Positions 1 to 10,545 are shown, counted from the stretch's first letter. The stretch is DNA of 44,998 bases from Chara braunii (GCA_003427395.1 BFEA01000219.1:79447-124444), one strand, 5' to 3'. Translations and numbers: made by a program. Notes: generated from the sequence alone by a model not told the origin.

Positions 1-467
1 GAAGTCCAGCTGCAGTCCTTCTAGAAGGTTGGCAAGTGGTCAAGTGGAGTGACTAAAGCAAGCCCATGTTGGAGACAAGGACAAGTGGCAAGGGCAAATA
101 GTAGGACCCCAGTGCGACTGCACTGCGTCGTAGGGTTGTCACTATGCAGTCATGGGAAAGTCTAGAAAGTACCAGTCCGGTCCAGCAAGTACCACGGGGG
201 GGACTGTGTGCCTCATGGGCCAGGGATNCNAGGCAAACGAATGCAACACAGAAGTATAAATCCAGAGGCTGCGTCCAGCCATTCGTTGATTCCTGCGGAA
301 GCTCTGCGGAAGCGCTGCTCGGGCGTCTTGTGCAAGGGAGGTCTGCAGATGGCCTGAAGACGAAGTGGGCAGAAGTTAGTGATAGGCTAGTTAGCTGTTA
401 GTGGCCATGCGCCATAGCCATAGATAGTTAGTGAGTGTGTATGTGTGTGTGCAGTGATTGGCGTGCA
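1..467 (+). repeat. LTR-like sequence, 3' part, cut by the window edge
   Basis: This non-coding stretch has the make-up of a plant LTR end. A TATAAA box sits at 255-260 and is followed by about 200 bases without a convincing ORF. The stretch ends in CA at 466-467, directly before a TGGTATC motif that resembles the initiator-Met-tRNA primer-binding site. The 5' end lies outside the window and no second copy was found inside it, so the LTR call rests on the TATA box, the terminal CA and the PBS-like motif. Two ambiguous bases fall at 229 and 231. A plain host promoter is an alternative. Confidence 0.35.
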
Positions 468-479
468 TGGTATCCAGGG
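468..479 (+). promoter_or_regulatory. Primer-binding-site-like motif
   Basis: The sequence TGGTATCCAGGG directly follows a CA dinucleotide. Plant LTR retrotransposons primed by initiator Met tRNA usually carry TGGTATCAGAGC at this place, so the first seven bases agree and the rest diverges. This is a short match and could be chance. Confidence 0.28.
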
Positions 480-676
480 TGATCCGGGGTCGAGTTGCGT
501 GTGAACTCTGAGTCGAACGTGTAAGTGAGGGCGCCCAGCGCCATAGCCAACTGAAGTGAACTTGGATTTGAGTTGAGTTGCAAGCTACCATATCTCCGAG
601 TTTGAGTTGGGTGCACAACGCCAAGTTATTCTCATCTGTTGCATGCATGTTTGAGTGTGAATTTGCAAGACTGATT

Positions 677-678
677 TC

Positions 679-732
<54 letters not shown>

Positions 733-733
733 T
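677..733. repeat. (AT)n microsatellite
   Basis: This is an almost pure alternating AT run of about 57 bases, interrupted by two TACAT steps. It creates a spurious Tyr/Ile-rich ORF on the minus strand. A short (GT)n run lies upstream near 436-451. The span from 480 to 863 otherwise holds nothing I can recognise. Confidence 0.9.
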
Positions 734-863
734 ATTTAATTCGAAGTTTGAATATTATTATTATCTATCTCACGCCCGTAGGTGGGCTCGAAACAATGCA
801 GGGGCGGGTGTTAGACAGGCGGCGCGGCCTTTTGGTGCCGCCACGAGACGCTACCCCGGCCCG

Positions 864-947
864 GTCCTTCGGGACGGCCGTTAAAATTGGAATGATACAG
901 AGAAGATTAGCATGGCCCCTGCGCAAGGCCGACACGTAAAAATCGGG
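864..947 (+). ncRNA. U6: U6 spliceosomal snRNA-like sequence, probable pseudogene
   Basis: The start GTCCTTCGGGAC (864-875) forms the U6 5' stem-loop with a TTCG loop. From 882 to 928 the sequence follows the conserved U6 core with one mismatch I can see (a T at 893 where plant U6 has C). It includes the intact ACAGAGA box (898-904), the adjoining AGC region and the internal stem-loop CCTGCGCAAGG. GACACG at 931-936 is also U6-like, but the two bases before it and the 3' tail diverge. No T run follows, so there is no Pol III terminator, and I see no plant upstream sequence element or a TATA box at -30. U6 normally pairs with U4 and then with U2 and the 5' splice site in the spliceosome. This copy is best read as a decayed gene or retrocopy. 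Confidence 0.82.
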
Positions 948-1773
948 GGCTCCGAATAGAGATTCGTGGCAAGGGTGCTGCAGATGGATTGTCGGGCTGC
1001 TTAATTCGGCAGGTAAGTTTACATACTCCCCTAGCGGAGCCCAAATTCCAGGACCACCGGCCTGAGATCGGTATCATCCAGACTGCCCTTCGAAAACATC
1101 TAAGCTAATGTAGGGCAGGCACAGACGGGCGGAGGATAAAAAAGCAGCAAAGGAAGAATGGATCCGGACGCCATTCTGGGCTAGGGACGGGCGGGGCACG
1201 GAGGTTTAGAGTTGCCAAGTGATTGACTCCTCGGGAGCCCCGCGCGGTGTCGAAGTCATCGGGATGGCCACTGCGACGAACACCAAGGCCAGGGACGATG
1301 CGGAGTCGGAGGGGGATTCGGAGTAGGTGCGTAGCGAATCTTAGTACTCATGACCACCGTCCGGTTGTTCACATCGACCGGCATCATGTAGTGATTTCCG
1401 GGCTAGCGCACAGTCGGAGGCAGCGAGGCAGCAAGCGCAGTGAAGAGAGAGGGCGGAGAACGCTAACGCAGGGAGGCGTTGTGCGCTGTCGAACGCGGGG
1501 GTAGTGACGGGCAGCGGGGCGATGGGCCAGGAACGCGAAAAATGGACCTGGACGGTATGCTGCGCAGGATGCGTGGACAGTGTAGAGAGGGAGGTAGCTA
1601 TGGCGGGAGGGCAAAGCTATACCCCGCTCGTTTCTTGACGAAAGCAGGCGGGAGAAAGTGGTAGGCATAGGTTTTTGATGATGGCGAACACGATTTTGGC
1701 GTTAGTTTTAGTAAAGAGTTAGTGGGTTAGGAGGTCAGTAGAAAAGTTATTGCCCAGAGGTACGGGGAACGAA
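948..1773. other. Unassigned GC-rich spacer
   Basis: I recognise no gene here. A perfect plant-type 5' splice-donor string (CAG then GTAAGT) occurs at 1010-1018. A 20-codon ORF beginning ATG at 1264 and ending TAG at 1324 encodes an acidic peptide. Neither is enough to call an exon. A copy-related hairpin motif occurs at 1622-1662 (see the separate entry). LINE-1 stops abruptly at the right edge of this stretch. Confidence 0.3.
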
Positions 1774-1840
1774 CTATGGGAGAAGTGGAAAAGTTAGGTG
1801 CCTCGCTCGATTCTTGATGAAATCGAGCGAAGTAAAAGGT
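1622..1840. repeat. Two related short hairpins near the LINE-1 truncation point
   Basis: At 1804-1829 the arms CGCTCGATT and AATCGAGCG flank an eight-base loop CTTGATGA. A diverged version lies at 1622-1661, with CCCGCTCGTTT, a loop CTTGACGA, and an imperfect return arm ending in GGCGGG. The two are about 180 bp apart in the same orientation. They may be a local duplication or part of an unrecognised small element at the broken LINE end. Confidence 0.4.
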
Positions 1841-3134
1841 GAAACTGGGATTTGGGATATCGGCGAGCTGAATGGGGAAGTCAGATTTAGAATAAGATTC
1901 CGCTTCCAAACACAATCCCATCTTCTCCACATCAGAATCGAGCCTGGGCATTGTGTAAATATGTGCTCTATGGTTTCTCTGTATTTTCGTGAAGGGAATG
2001 CCAAGATGCAGAATTGGCACCAAGGGGATGTCAGCCCCCTTTGCTCTAAAGTTGTATGGTCTATCAGCCAATCATTGGTGGGCAAGCAACGATGCACAAT
2101 CTGCCATTGGAGAGATGCAAACTTGGCTGGTCTTTCCTTAATTCTTTGGAACCAGAGTAGTGGTCTTAGTTTTTCCATACTAATATTTAGATGTTTTACC
2201 CATCGGTCCTGCGTAATTGCCATTACATCAACCTTGGGTCTCAGCAGACGATATGATGTTTTGACCATGAGTGATTGTAGTGTTCTTGTTTTACCATGTT
2301 GGTTTGTCGTCCAGCACCATTCTCCCGGATCTATAGGGAGTTCTGCTATCGGTAATTCAGGGAAGTAGGCCCACCATTTTGAACCAGGGGAAGTCAATAA
2401 AACTTTGATCCTGTAGAGAGCATTGTGAGGTATAAATTTCACCCTGTCTATATCATATTTAGATAAGGAAAAATCCCTTTGTAATTTAATATTAACTAAT
2501 GACCCTTGAGGATAAATGCACACTATTTGGCCTAAGATCCTTTGATTGTTATTGTCAAAGTCAGATACCCAATCCCCCTCTTGCAGGACTGACCCTTTTC
2601 TTAGAATAGCCTCCCATGCTATAGGTACCGAGGATGTAATGTGGTCTAATGAGTCTGAAAGATGATGTGCATATCGTAAAATAGATCTTAATTGTTCCAT
2701 CGACATCCATCCCTTTTTAATTGGATCCCAGATATCTTTGACTCTCACTACTCCCCTTTTTACCCACGTACTCCATGGTGGGGATGAACTATTGAAGAAC
2801 TTCCATTCAAGCTTGTGATCCATCGATTGCCAAAAAGAGGTTGTCTTAAAATTTCTTCATAACGTCGTGGCAAGGGCTTGTGAGGCAGTGGTAGTCTTCT
2901 CCATGTTTTTAACAGAGCCGCCCAAAAATTATCCAGCACTAGATCCTTAGTCGATTCTCCCCTTACTCCTTCCCTCCTGGATCCTTGATTTGGCCTGGGG
3001 ATACTCCAGAATCTGTCCTCTATCCATGTCAAAGGGTGTACATTTTCTGCGGAAGGGGGGGCAAATCTTCGAATTTGTTCTAGAGCCATGGGCTTCCAAG
3101 GAATTTCCCGAGCAAAATAATTTTTTTTATCCAT
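1774..3134 (-). pseudogene. LINE-1 ORF2 C-terminal part with zf-RVT-like domain
   Basis: Two overlapping open segments in different frames (3134-2760 and 2823-1774) continue ORF2. The first has 'PLTWIEDRFWSIPRPNQG' and 'RRYEEILRQPLFGNR', which match LINE-2 and LINE-3. The second reads through 'SLMVKTSYRLLRPKV' and 'FASLQWQIVHRCLPTNDWL' into a zinc-binding RT tail, with CQFC, then ETIEHIF and a Cys two residues later. This domain is common in plant LINEs and is thought to help RNA binding. The copy ends about 50 residues after the last Cys, well before the C-terminal block present in LINE-3 and LINE-4. Confidence 0.88.
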
Positions 3135-4711
3135 TGTAGTGATAATGCCTGACTTTGTACATCAGGGTCCAATAGACCTAATCCCCCTTTGGATTTGGGT
3201 TGTATAAGTGTGAGCCAGGCCACTCTTGGAATTACCCTAGGGCCTTCTTGATCCCCTCTCCAGAGAAATGCTGTAATTAGTTTCTTTAGCCCAGTAGTGG
3301 CCGATTTGCCTAGTGACCAAATGACCGATTTATACCAAATAGAGGCCAGTGCAACATTATTAATGATTAAGGCTCTACCAAAAATTGAAGTGTGTTTACT
3401 TTTCCATTGATTCATTTTGTGTGATGCTGGCTTAGAAATCCATTCATCATTAGTTGATGGTTTGCCTTGTGCCGTCAGAGATACCCCCAATACTCTAATT
3501 GGGGCTTCCAAAGGAAGCCATTTCACTCTTGGTTCTTCCGGAGGTCTGATTCCATTGGAGTGAAACCACCATCCCTGTGTCTTACTTCCCCAATTAACTA
3601 CCATATATGATACCATGAGAAACTTGTCCATAAGTGCTTTAACTTCTTTCATGTTATCTGATGAAGCCTCAAGAATGACGGTAAGATCGTCTGCGAACAT
3701 AAAAGTTATAGGAATGGCTTCCTCTGGAATCCCAACAATCTTTAACCGCTGAAGATTATGGTTACATCTTAAATTCGTCGTCAAGGCTTCCATTATGATC
3801 AAAAAGAGAAAAGGTGTTAATGGGTCCCCCTGCCTGACTGATCTTTGTAATTTGATTTCAGGCGAAAGGAGACCATTTACTTGAATCCTGGTTGTTGCGT
3901 TGGAATGCAGAATGTTGATCCATTGTCTCATTGTCGGGCCAAAATTCATTTTTTGTAAGCATGCATCTAGAAAGCACCAGTCCACATGATCATAAGCTTT
4001 TTCAAAGTCTATGAATATAAATGCGGCGTTGAGTCGAGATTGTCGAGAAATTTTAACCATTTCGTTGATTAAAAGAATATTATCCTGTATATGACGCCCT
4101 TCTATAAAGCCAGTTTGTGCAGGATGAATAATATCAGGCATTACTGGTATTAGTCTATTAGCTAATGCTTTTGCTAACATCTTATACACTACTGTTAGTA
4201 ATGTGATTGGCCAATAATTATTGATGTTAGTCTTATCCCCCTTTTTATAAAGCAAAGTAAGTACTCCCTGGCCCACCAATTCTCCTGTGTGACCAGATTC
4301 CTGGACATGTTTGTAAAATTCCATAAGGTCATCCGAAAGAGTTGACCACATGGCTTCCCATAATTCTGTAGGAAATCCATCTATTCCTGGTGTTTTATCT
4401 TCTTCCATTTGTAGTAATGCTGTCCAAATTTCATTTTTTGTTATCGGATTTTCTAAAGCAGACCTTTGTTCCGGGGATAAAGATTGAGTTAATGGGGTGA
4501 GAAACTGTTTGATCATTTGATCATCCTCCTCTCTATCTCTAGCATTTTTGTCTGAAGTAAAAAGATCCTTAAAGAAATTATATGCAATTTTAAGGTTCCC
4601 AGCCGAGGTGGCTGGGGTATCCATGTCCTCTGGTGAATATTGAGTATATAAAGCTTCTATATTAGTTCTCTTTTCTCGTGCTTTGGCTAGTGCAAAAAAG
4701 GCAGTGTCCAT
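3080..4711 (-). pseudogene. LINE-1 ORF2 reverse transcriptase domain
   Basis: The 543-residue segment contains the non-LTR RT motifs in order: DKTPGIDGFPTELW (106-119), NYWPITLL (165-172), FIDFEKAYDHVDW with the motif A Asp at 235, SVRQGDPLTPFLF (291-303), and the catalytic MFADD (338-342), followed by thumb-like sequence with VKWLP and KGGLGLLD. The Trp in NYWPITLL stands where most plant LINEs have Arg, which a C-to-T change would explain. Compared with LINE-2 the core is colinear and well conserved. The segment is frame-shifted relative to the endonuclease upstream and to the tail downstream. Confidence 0.93.
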
Positions 4712-4857
4712 TTGTCCTTCAGTCTAATACTTTTTGAGTTTCCCTCTGATGATGTGTCCTTGCCAACGGAGTTGCGCAAAGGCCAGGAGCTGTGTTCTCA
4801 GGTTTTCGATATCGACATTTTGTTGATTTTCGATCCTGGGATCCTGTTGTTCATATT

Positions 4858-5919
4858 TCAAAATTCGTTCTTGGATATATATCGCTTTTTTGCCAATACT
4901 TTAGAATATTCCTGACATTTCTTAGATAGAAAAAATAGACCATTATTAAACCAAGCTATATATGATTCTTGTTGAGTCTTAGTTGTATGCCAAAATTGCC
5001 ATACGTCCCGAATATACTGTCTGAATTGGTGAGACAGGAGGAGAGAAGTATTAAGTTTATAAAATCTTCTGCCTCGGTCAGTTTTCTTTCTGAAGGAAAG
5101 AAGTACTGCACACATTTTGTGATCTGCTCCTGGCCAGGGATTTTGAGGGAAAATGGTTGTTCCCTGGAGAGCCCTGTCCAAATCATTAGATAATAAAATG
5201 AGATCAATCCTACATTTAGAGGGGCGGGAGGAGCCACTGTTTCGAATGCATGAAAAAAGACGTTCTTGTGGGTAAATACGTCTAAAGGAATCAAAAAGAT
5301 TTTCAGACTCGCACAACCGGTGGATTATATTTTCCTCTTCTTCAATATAGGGTGGACACGGGGAAGGAATTTTCCATCTATCCATCCATCTGTCTGGAGC
5401 AGCGTTGAAATCCCCGGCCATAATGATCGGTATTCCTTGTGGGATGCGACCACGAATATTGTGAAAAAAATCAAGTCTTTCTCGTAGATTATTGGGACCA
5501 TAAACGTTAATCACGCAGACTATTTCTATTTCTAACATCACTAGAGTTGATATCCATCTCCCCTGCTCCTTATCAACTTCCCAATGAACCACCTCAACCC
5601 TAGAGTCCGGGGGTACCCAAATGGCTACCCCCCCTGACCCGCTTCTTTGAGCATGTGAACTTATCTTTTGAAAGGGCCAAATCAGATTATGGGCCCTATT
5701 ATGCGCCGGAGAGTCCAGGAGATGAGTTTCCTGAATACATATAAGGTCTGGCCAAGAGCGACCACCTACTCCTTTAAGTTGCTCCATAATGGAGTGTCGC
5801 TTCTCTGCATTTGCTGTGACCAGTCCATTGACATTGAGAGAACGCAGATCTAGGTCTGCAGTTTGTGTAGCACGGCGCCACGAAGGGTTCTTCCCATATA
5901 GTGCTAGTAATGCATCCAT
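4858..5919 (-). pseudogene. LINE-1 ORF2 APE-type endonuclease domain
   Basis: This 353-residue open segment carries the exonuclease-endonuclease-phosphatase signature of L1 elements. In order: the Asn of LRSLNVNGL (about residue 30), the metal-binding Glu of CIQETHL (64), Tyr in VYGPNN (140), GDFNAAPDRW (169-178), RIDLILLS (237-244), and the catalytic His of GADHKMC (267). In living elements this domain nicks target DNA to prime reverse transcription. All of the expected catalytic residues are visible. The frame ends at 4858, and RT resumes in another frame from 4711, so 147 bp of linker are frame-shifted. LINE-5 has the same domain. Confidence 0.92.
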
Positions 5920-7287
5920 CTGGAATAACTATACCGGTAAGCTATCTCCTTGTGACGCTTTTGTAAAAGACCCTCAGAGTCTTACCCAGTTGCCTGCATC
6001 TAGCTCAGATGAGGGTTGTAGTACACCCTCACGCAGAATAGTGCCTAGAAAAGATGAGACCTCCGATATAGACCATACTGCGTTAGCTTTGATTTTTAGC
6101 AACTAGAGATCTAAAAGAGCCATATGAGAGTACCACTTCAATCCTGCTTCTTTGTTATCGTCAAATCTAACAAAAGTGTCCCTCTTGGTCATGTATGCTT
6201 TTTCTCCTATATAAGTTAGGGTTGCCTGTGGTCTAGGGTCATAGTGCTTTGTCAAATAATCCTGCAAATCCCTTTTGAAAGTCTTGTCTCCCGTGTGTTG
6301 GTAATCTATGTATGTAGTCCATCCTCTGAGAGTCACTCCTTTATATTGGTTCTGACCTAAGGGCGAGAGACCAATTTCCCATTTACCCCCTTTCTTTCTG
6401 ACCGCGATTACCAGGTTTCCTTTTAGGATTTGCATCTTATTTACTTGACCTTTTTCCAACAAATGCCGTAATTTTTGCCTTTTCCCTACCTCCTTCTCTT
6501 TTTCTTGAGGGTTGTTCTGTGGAGTTGTCAATGCAGATTCTGTAGGTGGCATTTTTGTTATTGCCTCCATCTTATCCTTATCCTCTTCAGTGATTGAATT
6601 CTCCTCATTGCTCAATGGATCATCCCTACTTGTTTGGACTGCACTGACTATTAGATTGGATAATATCTGTCCCTGTTCATCTTCCGTTTGTGATGCAGAA
6701 TCTGAGATTAGGACGAACGATGACTGACTGATTGGACTGTCGTCAGTTACTCCTCCATTTCCATTACTATCCCCTGATTCCTCTTTCTCTGTTTGGTTAA
6801 TTTTCTTTTCCAAATTAGGTGGGAGAAATATTTTTAACACTTTCTAGAATAGTCTTTGACTTACTACATTCCATTGAGATCCTTCTGGCAATCCTTGTTG
6901 TATTACCGTTCTCAAGCTCTGACTGCTGTTTAATATTTCCAACAATTGTACATAGGCAGCATCCCAGAACTCAATGGGTTCCAGATCAAAATTTTCCTTT
7001 AACTTCAACAACATCCAGTCTGCCAACTGGGCATATTTCAGATCCTCTGGAATCTGCTTTACGTCTGACCCAGGATCCTTCGATGTGTCCTCCGTGGGTT
7101 CCATTGATATATCTTCGTAAGGGGCAGATTGAGTTTCTGGTGTGTCAGTTGAAGTTTCCACATCCATAGGGGCGGGTCCAAATGCATCTTGAAATGGATC
7201 ATTGTCCTGTTCCGACTCTTCTCCCTCCTCTATCTGTGTGTGCTGCTCCCATCCTTTTCCTGCTGTATCTACATTGCCTTCCTCCAA
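5920..7287 (-). pseudogene. LINE-1 ORF2 N-terminal extension, unknown conserved domain
   Basis: This segment lies in the same frame as the downstream endonuclease and is broken by TAG at 6844-6846, TAG at 6103-6105 and two more stops just before 5919. The first part is strongly acidic (Glu/Asp/Thr/Pro-rich). The second part (about 6103-6400) is basic and folded-looking, with 'RHLLEKGQVNKM', 'GVTLRGWTTYIDY', 'DYLTKHYDPRPQATLTYI' and 'FVRFDDNKEAGLKWYSH'. LINE-5 at 42750-43250 carries recognisably the same block ('RHLIEKV', 'DFLTNDYEPEAMATI', 'YVRFEDNKGARLQ'), again directly ahead of the endonuclease. This colinearity shows that it is the N-terminus of ORF2. I do not recognise the fold. A nucleic-acid-binding role would be a guess. 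Confidence 0.75.
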
Positions 7288-7444
7288 TTTCTTGAGAGAC
7301 CCTGCAGTTAGTTTCAGCTTGTGATTAGTTTTGCTTCTATTTTTCTTTTTTCTATGCGTGATTTGCTTTTTTTTTCTTTTTTTTAAATAATATGCTTTCT
7401 AATGAGCTCCTGCCCCACTTGTTCCTTCTTCTCCTGATTCTTAT

Positions 7445-9991
7445 CTACCATTCTATTGACGGAAGGATTGAATCATAATTCATTAAATCATGAGTTGATC
7501 CATGCAGCATCATTTGTTGTTCCTCCTGATTCATTTGTGTAAAGAAATGGGGGGGAGTAGATAATTGTAACTGCGGTATATGTGCAGGTTGTACACCATG
7601 TAGTATAGGATGGGGATCACCCACTGTCTTTTTCATTGCGTCCTCTAAGTGCACTGCATTCCCCTGCTCCATTAGTCCCTGCTGTGCCGTCAAGTGAACC
7701 CCACCTAGTATTGGATGGGGATCACTCACCGTCTTTTCCACTTCATCTTGTATATGTACTACCTTCCCCTGCACAATCAGTTCCTGCTGTTCCGTCAAAT
7801 ATTGATCCGGTTGTGGTCCAGGGAGAGTTTTTGGTCGCCATTGTTGCTGAACATTCTTTGCTTTATGCCTTTCCCCCCTTGTTCGATGTTCTTCTGTGAA
7901 TGTTTGTGGTACCGACTGTTCCTCACCACTCCCAAAGGAATTCCCCATTGGGAGGGACTCCTCTTTGTCTTTTGGAGGTAAGGGTCTGATGGGTGATTGT
8001 GGAGGGGTCCAATGATCCGGGGGTTTTGTGTCCCAGTTCGGCTCCCCCTGACTCTCCCATGTCCAGCCCTTTGCCACTCCTCCTTTGGCATTGCCTTCTA
8101 TGAAAACCCATCCCTCATGGCCTGGGTCTACTGTGCGCCATAAGTTATTACGGAAAGGGTCTCTAATTAATCTGCCTGTAATTCTGTTTTTCCGTGTCGG
8201 GTTTTGTGTACAACTAGGATCCGTGCACATATGTCCATATGATTTGCACCGAAAACACCATGGGCGGAGTTTATGAGCAGTATGTATATGGTATTCTTTA
8301 CCCCCTACCCTATAGGGAATAATATCATCCATTACAAATGGCTGGTTTGGGGGGTGGTTCAGGGCTAGCATTAAGTAATAATCCCGTCTTGCTACGTAAA
8401 CTGGGAGGGGTTCAATAAAATCTATTATCTCGTGATTCTCCCCAAAATCATAAATGAAAGCCGCTTGGATCTCAATAGGAATATACCTAAACTCCACCCA
8501 ATAATGTTCCTCCATGAGTTGATTACGGCATTCATCTGGACCCTGTCTCAACAGTGTCCATGGGTATATCCTCACTTTAGAAAGTCCACAAGGCAATTTT
8601 TTCCAATCCTCTATAATTTTTTTGTCTGTTACATGAAGACACAGTACTGTAAAAATTGTTGAGTTGACCGGTTGGATTAGAAAATCTTCAATTACTGCCT
8701 CATTACTTCCTTTGAAAAAAGCAAGACTCTTATTTATCCGTTTCACTTTGTCATTAGTTGATTTGTATGCATCGTCGTCGTGAAAGACCCAATTGTTAGC
8801 ATGGGCCTGATAAACCGCATCCCTTTCTGCCAACTTATGCGTAGGATAAGTTTTCACCATTGCTTTTTTTCCTCCCGCATTTACTACCTTGCATTCTGAT
8901 GGATTAAGGAATTTTGCAAGGAAAAAAACTCTAACTGTAGGAATGTTGCACAGTGGAATTTGGAGAGGCTGCGTCTGGGAGACCTGACGCTGAATTTCCA
9001 AAGATTTGGTCTGAAACGATCCCCTAGCCCTCTGTGCCCATGACAGGGTGTTACCAGGATGTTGGCCAATTTGTTCCGTTTCATTCTCCCTGGATCCGTT
9101 CTTTGGCGCTCCCTGTTGTTCCCCCTGCACTATCCTTCCCCCCTGTGTCCCATTTCCACCCTCCTTCTGGTCATCTTGTCCTCCTTGTCTCTTTTCCTGA
9201 TATCCCCTTTGACTGTACCCCCATTGCCTTCCTCCTACATTTCCTCTGTATCCTTCCCCTCCTCCCCATCCTCTCATTCCTCCTCTGCCTCTTCCCCCAC
9301 TCCCCCCTCTACCCATTTGAGTTCCCCACACACCTCCTCTTCTTTCCTCTACCCCTTCGTCCCTCTTCCCCTCCATTGTTCGTTCTTCTCCTGTTTGTCC
9401 ACCTTGCTGCCTCCCCTGCTTTTGGTCATTGATCTCAACGTTTTTTGCCACAAAAGGGGTATCATTATCCACTGTGCTGCCTTTTGCATCTGGAACAGCT
9501 AGCAGCCTGTTAGACTAGCTTGCATGCTGTATTGCCGAACATCCAAGGCTGGATTCTGTCACTCTATTAACCGGGCTATTAACCTGGCTTAACTGTTCAA
9601 TTTGATTTGTTCCTTCTGCTGCACCCGCATCCATCTGACATTGCTCCGTTTGATTCTTTGGTTCCGCTGTACACACCTCCATCTGACATGCCTGATTTGC
9701 CTGACATATGTTTGCACTGATATACAGTGGGTTAAGTATGAGGCTGCTTGTCTGTTGTTGTTGCCCTCTCTCCTCTGTTGTCAGAATTTCGTCATCTGAA
9801 TTGGAGGAGGAGGAGATTGTGGATGGTGTTACAGACTTAGCTGATGTCCCAGTCAAGTGATCAAAAGATAATCGTGATTGTAAGATTGATTTGATTGGCG
9901 TATATAATTGCTTCATCGCAAAATGTCTCATGGCTCCTCGAAAAATCAGCATTGAATCAGCCTGTCGTTTACTTCTTTGGACTCGTGTCAT
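7445..9991 (-). pseudogene. LINE-1 ORF1, Gag-like RNA-binding protein, one amber stop
   Basis: A reading frame of about 848 codons starts at the ATG at 9991 and is broken by a single TAG at 9515-9517; the same frame then stays open to 7445. The first ~158 residues are Ser/Gln-rich. After the stop comes a Gly/Arg-rich stretch with several RGG-like repeats, then a folded segment, and then a variant knuckle with CFRCKSYGHMC (about residue 395 counted from 9472). The usual CX2CX4HX4C spacing is not kept: the last Cys is seven residues after the His. The tail is Gln/Pro/His-rich with two similar repeats ('DPHPILGGV' and 'DPHPILHGV'). Plant LINE ORF1 proteins coat the transposon RNA; the RGG box and knuckle fit that role. 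Translation from a downstream start is possible but unsupported. Confidence 0.82.
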
Positions 9992-10196
9992 TTTGCTTAT
10001 GTGTCAATCCCACAGTGCCTCCCCGACTGGATGTAAGGCTTTATATATATATGTATATTTATATATATGTATTTTGATTTATTATGTTCAGTGGGAATGT
10101 TCAATTTTTTAGAAGTTAATTTTGGACTGGCCAAGGAAGACTGCGGCGGAACAAAATAGGAATGATGGGAACGGTGGAGAAAGAGGTTGAAATGAA

Positions 10197-10388
10197 AGTG
10201 CCACCACTTATCTGTATACCCTGCCAGCTGAAAAGCTGGTGACCATTCGCTCCACTCTCCTGCTGTTGATCGACACCCTTGATGTCTCTCTGAGTGCCAC
10301 CACTTATCTGTATACCCTGCCAACTGAAAAGCTGGTGACCATTCGCTCCACTCTCCTGCTCTTGATCGACACCCTTGATGTCTCTCTG
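10197..10388 (-). repeat. Two 96-bp tandem units at the 5' side of LINE-1
   Basis: The units at 10197-10292 and 10293-10388 differ at only a few positions. They lie just upstream of LINE-1 ORF1 with respect to its transcription. Tandem promoter monomers are known at the 5' ends of mouse L1, so a promoter role is possible here, but that is inference from position alone. The 96-bp period is a multiple of three, which keeps all frames open and gives a 32-residue repeat peptide on the minus strand. I do not regard that peptide as evidence of coding. Confidence 0.85.
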
Positions 10389-10545
10389 GCACCTTCCCTT
10401 GAACCTCTTCTTTTCCTTATTCTGTTTTTCCTCAAACCATAGAATCCTTATCTTCCCTTCCTCATTTCTCCTCCTCCGTTCCTGACTTTCTGTCTATTCT
10501 CTGCTCTTCCTTCTTTCACTTTCTCCGTCTTTGTCTTCTTGTCAA
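10389..10545 (+). other. Pyrimidine-rich tract
   Basis: The plus strand is dominated by C and T (runs such as CTTCCTTCTTTCAC) for about 150 bp between the 96-bp repeats and the satellite. No gene is visible. On the minus strand it is a purine-rich stretch immediately upstream of the LINE-1 5' region. Confidence 0.6.

Larger units (their letters stand above)
1774..10392 (-). mobile_element. LINE-1: long L1-type non-LTR retrotransposon, 3'-truncated
   Basis: Reading the minus strand from about 10392 down, the element holds two 96-bp tandem units, ORF1 (9991-7445), a short spacer, and ORF2 (7287-1774) with an N-terminal extension, APE-type endonuclease, RT with FADD, and a zf-RVT-like end. It has no LTRs. 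Other copies in this window continue past the zf-RVT region into a further coding block and a 3' UTR with a tail. LINE-1 lacks both and has no poly(A), so its 3' end has been lost by deletion or rearrangement, not by the usual 5' truncation. ORF2 needs at least three frame changes and carries several in-frame stops, so the copy is dead. The exact 5' boundary is inferred. Confidence 0.9.

Noticed and set aside
1813-2368. 184-residue plus-strand ORF
   Set aside because: It is antisense to the LINE-1 zf-RVT region and has no motif of its own.
9034-9502. Two overlapping Pro/Ser/Leu-rich plus-strand ORFs
   Set aside because: They are the complement of the Gly/Arg-rich part of LINE-1 ORF1, whose codons produce such antisense frames.
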